A stretch of DNA of 15,917 bases from Gammaproteobacteria bacterium. GTDB taxonomy: Bacteria > Pseudomonadota > Gammaproteobacteria > Natronospirales > REEB76. Position 1 is the stretch's first letter; each line of letters begins with the position of its first letter. Both the position numbers and the translations under genes were made by a program. The notes under the pieces are model-generated. The model did not search any database. It was not told the origin of the DNA and was given only the letters and a program-made list of their open reading frames with translations. Location: the NCBI GenBank assembly GCA_028871235.1, contig JAGWNO010000025.1, forward strand, positions 1 to 15,917, given 5' to 3'. Below are positions 1 through 5,784 of this stretch, one piece after another.

Positions 1-1106
1 TCGCCGCCGCTGCCACGCAGTTCGCCAGCGAATCCCACGCTATGGAATCCGGCGCCATCAACTACACACTGCGCTCGCCGCTCGGCGTGGTCGCATGCAT
101 CTCCCCATGGAACCTGCCGTTGTACCTGTTAACCTGGAAGATCGCGCCGGCGCTGGCCGCCGGCAACTGCGTGGTGGCGAAACCTTCCGAAATCACGCCC
201 ATGACGGCGCACCTGTTTTCGGAACTGTGCATCGAGGCAGGACTGCCGGCAGGCGTGCTCAACGTGGTGCAAGGTCTCGGTCCCGAAGCGGGCGTGGCGC
301 TGGTGGAGCATGCGGAAGTGAAGGCCGTCTCCTTCACCGGCGGCACCAGAACCGGCGTCGACATCGCCAGCCGTGCGGCGCCGAAATTCAAGAAATTATC
401 GCTGGAACTGGGCGGGAAAAATCCGACGCTGGTGTTTGCTGATTGCGATTTCGAACAAGCCATGTCGGAAAGCGTGCGGGCGGCGTTTTCAAATCAGGGT
501 GAGATCTGCCTGTGCGGTTCACGCATCCTCATCGAGCGCAGCCTCTATGAACAATTCCATGAGGCCTTCGTGGCGCGCGTCCAGGCGCTGCGCCAGGGTG
601 ATCCACTGGAGGAGCAAACCGAGCAGGGAGCCATCGTCTCCGAACCGCATCTGCAGAAAATCCTGGGTTACATCGAATTAGCCAAGAAAGAAGGCGGCCG
701 CATCGCCTGCGGCGGCAAGCGCGCCAAACTCGGCGGCCGCTGCGCCGACGGCTGGTTCATGGAACCCACGGTCATCGAGAACTTGTCGCCGGACTGCCGC
801 ACCAACCAGGAAGAAATCTTCGGCCCGGTGGTGACATTGATCCCCTTCGATACAGAAGAGGAAGCTGTCAGCTACGCCAACGGCACACCCTATGGTCTTG
901 CTGCTTCCCTGTGGAGCCAAAATACTTCACGCTGCCACCGGCTGGCGGCGCGGCTTGAAGCCGGGCTCATCTGGGTAAACTGCTGGATGTTGCGCGACCT
1001 GCGCGTGCCCATGGGCGGCGTGAAGCAATCCGGCAGCGGCCGCGAAGGCGGCTGGGAAGCGATGCGCTTCTTCACCGAAGCGCGCAACATTTGCGTTAAA
1101 TATTAA
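1..1106 (+). CDS. 2-aminomuconate-6-semialdehyde dehydrogenase (ALDH family), 5' partial
   Basis: NAD-dependent aldehyde dehydrogenase, probably oxidising 2-aminomuconate semialdehyde to 2-aminomuconate in the cytoplasm. The frame is open from base 3 to the left edge, so the ATG at 42 is internal; about 115 N-terminal residues of a ~485-residue enzyme are missing. Numbering from that Met, visible ALDH motifs are SPWNLPLY (21-28), KPSE (47-50), the nucleotide-binding FTGGTRTG (98-105), the general-base Glu in LELGGK (E122), the catalytic Cys in NQGEIC (C156) and EEIFGPVV (257-264). The NQGEICLCGSRI form and the FFTEARNICVKY end resemble the AmnC/ALDH8A1 group rather than betaine-aldehyde dehydrogenases. 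Substrate assignment rests mainly on the following deaminase, HAAO and ACMSD genes. A 2-hydroxymuconate-semialdehyde dehydrogenase is the close alternative. The gene ends in an AT-rich stretch leading into the next, compositionally foreign gene. Confidence 0.88.
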   Translation, partial: AAAATQFASESHAMESGAINYTLRSPLGVVACISPWNLPLYLLTWKIAPALAAGNCVVAKPSEITPMTAHLFSELCIEAGLPAGVLNVVQGLGPEAGVALVEHAEVKAVSFTGGTRTGVDIASRAAPKFKKLSLELGGKNPTLVFADCDFEQAMSESVRAAFSNQGEICLCGSRILIERSLYEQFHEAFVARVQALRQGDPLEEQTEQGAIVSEPHLQKILGYIELAKKEGGRIACGGKRAKLGGRCADGWFMEPTVIENLSPDCRTNQEEIFGPVVTLIPFDTEEEAVSYANGTPYGLAASLWSQNTSRCHRLAARLEAGLIWVNCWMLRDLRVPMGGVKQSGSGREGGWEAMRFFTEARNICVKY

Positions 1107-1120
1107 CTTAAGGAACGAGT

Positions 1121-1456
1121 ATGGAAGAATTGGCGGGGCTACTATTTGGCGTGACTTGGATTCTTTTTGGAATTATAGTTTTGCTGAATTTTTATTTTGT
1201 AGGTAGTTTGCTGAAACAACTCAAAGAAAAATACCAATCTGTATGGAATTCACTTGGCAGCCCAACACTCTTTTGGAATAGCAGCCCAAAAAACCAGATT
1301 GCGACCATCGGCTTCGTTTACAAGGGGAAATATAAACAATTAAATGATTCGGCAGTCACACAAACGTGTAAGAAAATATTTTTGATTCATATTATCGGAT
1401 ATATTATGTTCCCCATTATGGTTATCTTCTATTTAATCATGATTGCCAAGTCGTAA
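1121..1456 (+). CDS. Small two-helix membrane protein, UspB-like layout, AT-rich
   Basis: A 111-residue protein with a hydrophobic N-terminal segment (about residues 5-28), a polar, basic middle containing GSPTLFWNSSPKNQ (46-59), and a second hydrophobic segment at the C-terminus (about 87-107). It is predicted to sit in the inner membrane with both helices as anchors. Size and layout recall UspB (also 111 residues: helix, basic middle, helix), but the match is from memory and weak, so no function is claimed. A good ribosome-binding site (AAGGA, 1110-1114) precedes the ATG. G+C is about 35% by hand count (119 of 336), far below the GC-rich neighbours, and the AT-rich stretch continues into the first ~10 codons of the next gene. 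This suggests recent acquisition. It lies 14 nt after the dehydrogenase and 5 nt before the deaminase gene, so it should be co-transcribed. A link to kynurenine metabolism is not evident. Confidence 0.75.
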   Translation: MEELAGLLFGVTWILFGIIVLLNFYFVGSLLKQLKEKYQSVWNSLGSPTLFWNSSPKNQIATIGFVYKGKYKQLNDSAVTQTCKKIFLIHIIGYIMFPIMVIFYLIMIAKS

Positions 1457-1461
1457 GATTT

Positions 1462-1878
1462 ATGGTGTTAAAAACAATTGAATCGTTTCATGCTCCGGAA
1501 CCAGTGGGCCTTTACCCACACGCCCGGCGTGTGGGTAATCTGCTGTTTCTGTCCGGTGTCGGCCCGCGCAAACGCGGCAGCAAGGATATCCCGGGTGTAA
1601 AAATGGATGCCACTGGCAATATTCTCAGCTATGACATCGAGGCCCAGTGCCGTTCGGTGTTCGAGAATGTGCGCCTGATCCTCGAGGATGCCGGCTCAAG
1701 CTGGGACAAGCTGGTGGATGTGACCGTGTTCCTCACCGACATGCGGCGCGACTTCGGCGCCTACAACCGGATTTATGCCGAGTATTTCCAGCATAACCAG
1801 CCCTGCCGTACCACGGTGGAAGTCACGGCTCTGCCCACCCCCATCGCCATAGAATTGAAATGCATCGCGACGATCTAA
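1462..1878 (+). CDS. 2-aminomuconate deaminase (RidA/YjgF family)
   Basis: Cytoplasmic RidA-fold enzyme of 138 residues, predicted to hydrolyse the enamine/imine of 2-aminomuconate and release ammonia in the 3-hydroxyanthranilate (2-nitrobenzoate-type) route, as AmnD/NbaF do. Visible features are PHARRVGNLLFLSGVGPRKRG (residues 19-39), YDIEAQCRSVFENVRLILED (57-76), LVDVTVFLTDM (84-94) and PCRTTVEV (114-121) with the family Arg (R116) and Glu (E120), followed by PTPIAIELK. These specific blocks, especially GPRKRG and PTPIAIELK, separate it from general RidA housekeeping proteins. The ATG follows the preceding stop by 5 nt and has only a weak ribosome-binding site, so coupling to the upstream gene is likely. 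The first ten or so codons are AT-rich like the upstream gene. A 27-nt perfect palindrome lies inside codons 17-26. Confidence 0.9.
   Translation: MVLKTIESFHAPEPVGLYPHARRVGNLLFLSGVGPRKRGSKDIPGVKMDATGNILSYDIEAQCRSVFENVRLILEDAGSSWDKLVDVTVFLTDMRRDFGAYNRIYAEYFQHNQPCRTTVEVTALPTPIAIELKCIATI
1512..1538. repeat. Perfect 27-nt inverted repeat inside the deaminase gene
   Basis: Thirteen bases (TTACCCACACGCC) are followed by one C and then by their exact reverse complement. In mRNA this would be a stable hairpin about 50 nt after the start codon. It encodes the family-conserved YPHARRVGN stretch, so it may result from codon choice. Confidence 0.9.
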
Positions 1879-1895
1879 ATTAACCAAATCCTTGT

Positions 1896-1943
1896 CCCCT
1901 CGCCGCTTTAAGGTTAGAGGGAGAAGTGAGGGGCGCCTGCCCC
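1896..1943 (+). promoter_or_regulatory. Possible alternative hairpins in the leader of the HAAO gene
   Basis: The 88-nt gap before the HAAO gene contains CCCCTC (1896-1901), which can pair with GAGGGG (1928-1933). It also contains GGGGC (1930-1934), which can pair with GCCCC (1939-1943) across a 4-nt loop. The two pairings share bases 1930-1933 and exclude each other. No regulator site or T-run is seen. The first stem has a long 26-nt loop, so function is uncertain. Confidence 0.25.
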
Positions 1944-1953
1944 CACGCCGAAC

Positions 1954-1958
1954 TGGAG
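1954..1958 (+). promoter_or_regulatory. Ribosome-binding site fixing the HAAO start
   Basis: TGGAG lies 8 nt before the ATG at 1967. It supports that start over the in-frame TTG at 1892, which would add 25 low-complexity basic residues not expected in this family. Confidence 0.7.
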
Positions 1959-1966
1959 ATTCAGCC

Positions 1967-2488
1967 ATGTGGGACCTGACACCCATCAATATCCACAAAT
2001 GGATTGACGACCACCGGGAGCTGCTCAAGCCGCCGGTGGGCAACAAGCGCATCTACACCGATACCGGCTTCGTGGTGCAGGTGGTGGGTGGTCCCAACTC
2101 CCGCAGGGATTTTCACGACGACCCCGGTGAGGAATTCTTTTATCAGCTTGAAGGCGACATGCTGCTCAAGACCATGCAGCACGGCCGGCCGGTGGACATC
2201 CCCATTCGCGGGGGCGAAATCCTGCTGATCCCGCCGCATCTGCTGCACTCACCGCAGCGCTACGTCAATACTGTGGGGCTGGTCATCGAGCGGCCGCGCC
2301 TGCCGGAGGAAAAAGACGGCCTGCTGTGGTTCTGCGAGGTATGCCACAACCAGCTCTACGAGGAATACTTCCATCTCACCAACATCGAAACCCATTTCCC
2401 ACCGGTATTCGAGCGCTTTTTCAGCGATGTGAAAAAACGCACCTGCAAGAACTGTGGCGCGGTTATGCAAGCGCCGAAAAAGAAATGA
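1967..2488 (+). CDS. 3-hydroxyanthranilate 3,4-dioxygenase
   Basis: Cytoplasmic non-heme Fe(II) cupin dioxygenase that opens 3-hydroxyanthranilate to 2-amino-3-carboxymuconate semialdehyde (NbaC/HAAO). It has 173 residues, matching the ~174 of bacterial enzymes. Active-site iron ligands are visible as H50, E56 and H94; substrate-binding positions are R46, R98 and E109. Each sits one residue before the number recalled for the Cupriavidus enzyme. The C-terminal rubredoxin-like second iron site typical of bacterial HAAO is complete, with C123 and C126 (FCEVC) and C160 and C163 (TCKNC). The start at 1967 was chosen by its ribosome-binding site and family length. It lies between the deaminase and ACMSD genes, which act on its downstream products. 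An 88-nt gap precedes it and a 109-nt gap follows, both unusual in an otherwise tight row. Confidence 0.96.
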   Translation: MWDLTPINIHKWIDDHRELLKPPVGNKRIYTDTGFVVQVVGGPNSRRDFHDDPGEEFFYQLEGDMLLKTMQHGRPVDIPIRGGEILLIPPHLLHSPQRYVNTVGLVIERPRLPEEKDGLLWFCEVCHNQLYEEYFHLTNIETHFPPVFERFFSDVKKRTCKNCGAVMQAPKKK

Positions 2489-2597
2489 GATCAAGTACCG
2501 GTCACAAGACGTGCGGCGAAAACCTGCTTTGCCACGCCTCACCTCCCGTACCTCACTGCAGCGGCGCTGAAAGAACCTTAATACTGACAAAATACTC

Positions 2598-3608
2598 ATG
2601 CTGAAAATCGATATTCATACCCACATCCTGCCGGAGAACTGGCCTGACCTGAAGGCAAGGTACGGCTACGGCGGCTTCATGCAGCTGCAGCATCACGGTC
2701 CAGGTTGCGCGCGCCTGCTGCGCGACGGGGAGCTGTTCCGCGAAGTGCAGGCCAGCTGCTGGGACCCGCGGGTGCGCCTGCGCGAATGCGCGCAGCACCA
2801 CGTGGATGTGCAGGTGCTGTCCACCGTGCCGGTGATGTTCAGCTACTGGGCCAAACCGCAGGACGCGCTGGATCTCTCGCGCCTGCTGAATGAACATATC
2901 GCAGGTGTGGTCGCTGAGCATCCGCAGCACTTCATCGGTCTCGGCACCCTGCCCATGCAGTCTCCAGAGCTCGCCGTCCGGGAACTGGAGCGCTGCGTGA
3001 AAACCCTCGGCATGGCCGGCGTGCAGATCGGTTCCCACGTAAACGGCATGAACCTCAACGAGCCGCGGCTGTTCCCGGTATTCGAGGCAGCGGCGGAACT
3101 CGGAGCCGCCGTGTTCGTGCATCCCTGGGACATGTTCGGCAGGGAGCGCATGCAGAAATACTGGGCTCCATGGCTGGTGGCCATGCCCGCCGAGACCTCC
3201 CTCGCCATCTGCTCCATGATCTTCGGCGGCGTGCTGGAACGTCTGCCGAAGCTGCGCGTGGCCTTCGCCCATGGCGGCGGCTCGTTCCCCGCCACCATCG
3301 GTCGCATCGAGCATGGTTTCAACGTGCGTCCCGACCTGTGCGCGGCGGATAACGACGTGAATCCCATGTACTACCTGGGACGCTTTTACGTGGATTCGCT
3401 GGTGCACCATCCCGGCATGCTGCAGTACATGATCGATCTCATGGGCGCGGACAGCATCGCCCTGGGCAGCGATTACCCGTTTCCGCTGGGCGAGGGCGCG
3501 CCCGGCCAGCTCATCGAAGCGCTGCCGCTGGACACGCAGACCAGGGAACGCCTGCTGCATGGCACGGCGCTCGCATGGCTCAATCTGGACAAGGCGCGTT
3601 TCCTGTGA
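2598..3608 (+). CDS. 2-amino-3-carboxymuconate-6-semialdehyde decarboxylase (ACMSD)
   Basis: Zinc amidohydrolase-fold decarboxylase that converts the HAAO product to 2-aminomuconate semialdehyde, diverting it from spontaneous closure to quinolinate. It has 336 residues, the normal length. Metal ligands are H7 and H9 (DIHTHI), H175 (FVHPWDMF) and D292 (GSDYPFPLG). The catalytic His is H225 (AHGGG), and the substrate-binding Arg and Trp are R48 and W192. All are one position beyond the human enzyme as remembered. Conserved blocks STVPVMFSYWAKP and GLGTLPMQSPELAV confirm the family. The ATG at 2598 has no clear ribosome-binding site (AT-rich AATACTC just before it). The 109-nt upstream gap holds no recognisable gene, promoter or terminator. 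The stop overlaps the GTG of the next gene (GTGA at 3605). Confidence 0.96.
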   Translation: MLKIDIHTHILPENWPDLKARYGYGGFMQLQHHGPGCARLLRDGELFREVQASCWDPRVRLRECAQHHVDVQVLSTVPVMFSYWAKPQDALDLSRLLNEHIAGVVAEHPQHFIGLGTLPMQSPELAVRELERCVKTLGMAGVQIGSHVNGMNLNEPRLFPVFEAAAELGAAVFVHPWDMFGRERMQKYWAPWLVAMPAETSLAICSMIFGGVLERLPKLRVAFAHGGGSFPATIGRIEHGFNVRPDLCAADNDVNPMYYLGRFYVDSLVHHPGMLQYMIDLMGADSIALGSDYPFPLGEGAPGQLIEALPLDTQTRERLLHGTALAWLNLDKARFL

Positions 3609-4384
3609 AGCTGCTGCATTTCCAGGCCGGTGACCGGCATTGCACGTGCGATCTTGCCCGCGGCGTGTCGCTGGCGATCCCGCTGCGTTTCGACGGCCCC
3701 CAGCCGAATTTCTTCGCGGCGCCCGCCGCCAGCGCCGCACCGCTACAGATGGAGGATTTCAGCGGCGCCACCCGCCTGGGCGGCAGTTGCAACGTCGGCC
3801 ATTACCATCTGGTGCCCCACTGCAACGGCACCCATACGGAATGCATCGGCCATGTGGTGGATGACCCGGTGGCACTCACGGAGCAGTTGCGCCCCGCCCT
3901 GCTGCCGGCGACGCTGGTCACCATCGCGCCGCGACACAACATCATCGATGCGGCGCTCATGAAGATGTCGCTGCAGCGGCATCCGCTGCGGGAATTGCAC
4001 GAGGCCTTCATCATCCGCACCCTGCCCAACAGCAAGGAGAAGCTGGCGCGCCATTACGCCGCCGCCAATCCGCCGCCCCACATTGATGTTGGTGCCGTGG
4101 CGCTGCTGGTGGAGGCGGGTGTACAACATCTGCTGGTGGACCTGCCGTCCCTGGACCCCATGCACGACGCAGGCCGGCTGGCGGCGCATCGGGCCTTCTG
4201 GGGACTGCCTGCCGGCAGCCGCCGTTACACCGAGGCACAGCGTCCCCACGGCAGCGTCACGGAGATGATCTACGTCCCCGACGGCGTCGCCGACGGTCAT
4301 TACCTGCTGGACCTGCAGATCCCGGCCTTCATGAGCGACGCCGCGCCCAGCCGCCCAATCATCTATCCCCTGGAGCTGCAATGA
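3605..4384 (+). CDS. Cyclase-family metal hydrolase, candidate kynurenine formamidase
   Basis: A 259-residue protein of the cyclase/KynB-type fold, probably binding a divalent metal. In KynB the motif is HxGTHxDxPxH. Here it reads H72-C-N-GTH77-T-E79-C-I-G-H83: an extra residue after the first His, Glu in place of Asp, and no Pro. Later blocks include PPHIDVGAVALLVEAGVQHLLVDLPSLDP (about residues 149-177), where an IDVGAV..L segment and DLPSLD are usual in the fold. Lying between ACMSD and kynureninase, it is the only candidate in the window for N-formylkynurenine hydrolysis, but this is inference; a lactone or amide hydrolase of another pathway step is possible. The GTG at 3605 overlaps the ACMSD stop by 4 nt, with AAGG at 3591-3594. 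The upstream in-frame ATG at 3575 lies inside ACMSD and is less likely. The stop overlaps the kynU start (ATGA). Confidence 0.82.
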   Translation: MKLLHFQAGDRHCTCDLARGVSLAIPLRFDGPQPNFFAAPAASAAPLQMEDFSGATRLGGSCNVGHYHLVPHCNGTHTECIGHVVDDPVALTEQLRPALLPATLVTIAPRHNIIDAALMKMSLQRHPLRELHEAFIIRTLPNSKEKLARHYAAANPPPHIDVGAVALLVEAGVQHLLVDLPSLDPMHDAGRLAAHRAFWGLPAGSRRYTEAQRPHGSVTEMIYVPDGVADGHYLLDLQIPAFMSDAAPSRPIIYPLELQ

Positions 4385-5655
4385 CGTTCCGCGCCGATGC
4401 CGCTTTCGCTGCCGGTATGGATCGCGCTGATCCGCTGGCCGGTTACCGCGAACGCTTCCACATCCCCAGGCACGGCAACAGCGAAGAGATCTACCTGTGC
4501 GGCAATTCCCTCGGCCTGCAGCCGCGCAACACGGCGCGCTATCTGCAGGAGGAACTGCAGGATTGGCAACGGCTGGCAGTGAAAGGGCATTTTGCCGGCC
4601 GCCGGCCGTGGCTTGCTTACCATGAGCTCTTCACCGAGCGCAGCGCGCGCCTGGTGGGGGCTGGGCCGCTGGAAGTGGTCAACATGAACACCCTCACCGT
4701 CAACCTGCACCTCATGATGGTAAGCTTCTACCGGCCGACGCCCCAACGCCACAAGATCCTCATCGAGCACGGCGCCTTCCCTTCCGACCGCTACGCCGTC
4801 ACCTCCCAGATCCGCTTCCACGGCCATGATCCCGATGCCAGCCTCATCGAACTGGTGCCGCGCGCCGGTTGTGCCACGGTGGACAGCGGGGACGTCGAGG
4901 CCGTCATCGCCGCCGAAGCCGAGCAATTGGCGCTGGTGTTGTTGCCGGGTGTGCAGTACTACAGCGGCCAGGCCTTTGAGATAGCACGTCTCACCCGCGC
5001 GGCCCGCGCGGCCGGCGCCATCGCCGGCTGGGATCTGGCCCACGCCACCGGCAATCTGCCGCTGCAGCTGCACGACTGGGGAGTGGACTTCGCCGTGTGG
5101 TGCAATTACAAGTACCTGAATGCCGGTCCGGGAGCCGTGGCCGGCTGCTTCGTGCACGAGCGGCATGCGCGCGACTTCGACCGGCCGCGGTTCGCCGGCT
5201 GGTGGGGCCATGACAAGGCTGCACGTTTCCGCATGCAGCCCGGATTCGCGCCGATGCCGGGGGCCGAAGGCTGGCAGCTCAGCAATCCGCCGATCCTGGC
5301 ACTGGCGCCGTTGCTGGCATCGCTGGAGATCTTCGACGAAGTCGGCATGCATGCCTTGCGGGAAAAATCACTGCAACTCACCGGCTTCATGGAATTCCTG
5401 CTGCAGCAGAGGCTGCCCGATGCGGTGGAGATACTCACGCCGCAGGATCCGGCGCGGCGCGGCTGCCAGCTGTCCCTGCGCCTGCACAGCGGCCGTGCCC
5501 CGGCACGCAAGGTGTTCGAGCAACTGGAACAGCGCGGCGTCACCTGCGACTGGCGCGAACCGGATGTGATACGCGTGGCGCCGGTGCCACTCTATAATAC
5601 CTGCGGCGACGTATACCGGTTTGCAGAAATTCTTGAAGAAGTGCTGCGTGCTTAG
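4381..5655 (+). CDS. kynU: Kynureninase
   Basis: Cytoplasmic PLP enzyme that cleaves kynurenine or 3-hydroxykynurenine to (3-hydroxy)anthranilate and alanine, supplying the HAAO substrate here. It has 424 residues, typical of KynU. Visible landmarks are the N-terminal IYLCGNSLGLQP (37-48), FPSDRYA (133-139) that contacts the cofactor ring, GWDLAHATGN (216-225) with D218 and H221, and the Schiff-base lysine K244 in CNYKYLNAGPG. RFAGWWGH and QLSNPPILALAPL follow, as in the family. The ATG at 4381 overlaps the cyclase stop (ATGA), with GGAG at 4372-4375, so translation is probably coupled. Its last codons (VLRA-stop, 5641-5655) lie inside the left arm of a heptamer inverted repeat, so the C-terminal tip may have been shaped by that repeat. 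Confidence 0.96.
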   Translation: MTFRADAAFAAGMDRADPLAGYRERFHIPRHGNSEEIYLCGNSLGLQPRNTARYLQEELQDWQRLAVKGHFAGRRPWLAYHELFTERSARLVGAGPLEVVNMNTLTVNLHLMMVSFYRPTPQRHKILIEHGAFPSDRYAVTSQIRFHGHDPDASLIELVPRAGCATVDSGDVEAVIAAEAEQLALVLLPGVQYYSGQAFEIARLTRAARAAGAIAGWDLAHATGNLPLQLHDWGVDFAVWCNYKYLNAGPGAVAGCFVHERHARDFDRPRFAGWWGHDKAARFRMQPGFAPMPGAEGWQLSNPPILALAPLLASLEIFDEVGMHALREKSLQLTGFMEFLLQQRLPDAVEILTPQDPARRGCQLSLRLHSGRAPARKVFEQLEQRGVTCDWREPDVIRVAPVPLYNTCGDVYRFAEILEEVLRA

Positions 5656-5746
5656 TGCTGAGTCCTGCGTAAAGAGAAAAACAATTCCCGCACGCAGCAC
5701 GCAGCACGCAGCACGCAGCACGCAGCACGCAGCACGCAGCACGCAG
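5641..5746. repeat. Inverted heptamer repeat spanning the kynU end and the kynU-kmo gap
   Basis: Bases 5641-5670, read on the minus strand, split into degenerate heptamers (GACTCAG, CACTAAG, CACGCAG) in the same register as the perfect array at 5691-5746. The 30-nt left arm can pair with 30 nt of the array with 4 mismatches, leaving a 21-nt A-rich loop (5671-5691) if the first copies are used. The mRNA could therefore form a long hairpin over the kynU stop and before kmo. No T-run follows, so a classical terminator is not supported. Confidence 0.8.
5691..5746. repeat. Tandem repeat, eight perfect copies of CACGCAG
   Basis: Eight head-to-tail copies of a 7-nt unit begin at 5691, 5698, 5705, 5712, 5719, 5726, 5733 and 5740. 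A ninth unit breaks down at 5747 (TAC). The array is non-coding, 38 nt before the kmo ATG. Perfect identity of all copies suggests recent expansion and possible copy-number variation by slippage. Confidence 0.95.
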
Positions 5747-5784
5747 TACAACGACAAAACATATACCAAACAGTTCAATACGCA

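Noticed and set aside
42..44. ATG at 42 as the true start of the aldehyde dehydrogenase
   Set aside because: The frame is open to the window edge and ~115 family residues lie upstream, so this Met is internal.
1892..1966. N-terminal extension of HAAO from a TTG
   Set aside because: It adds 25 basic low-complexity residues. The ATG at 1967 has a good ribosome-binding site and gives the family length with matching ligand numbering.
2553..3740. Minus-strand open frame (395 residues) opposite ACMSD
   Set aside because: It is antisense to a gene with every catalytic residue in place; its composition is shadow-like and it has no domain.
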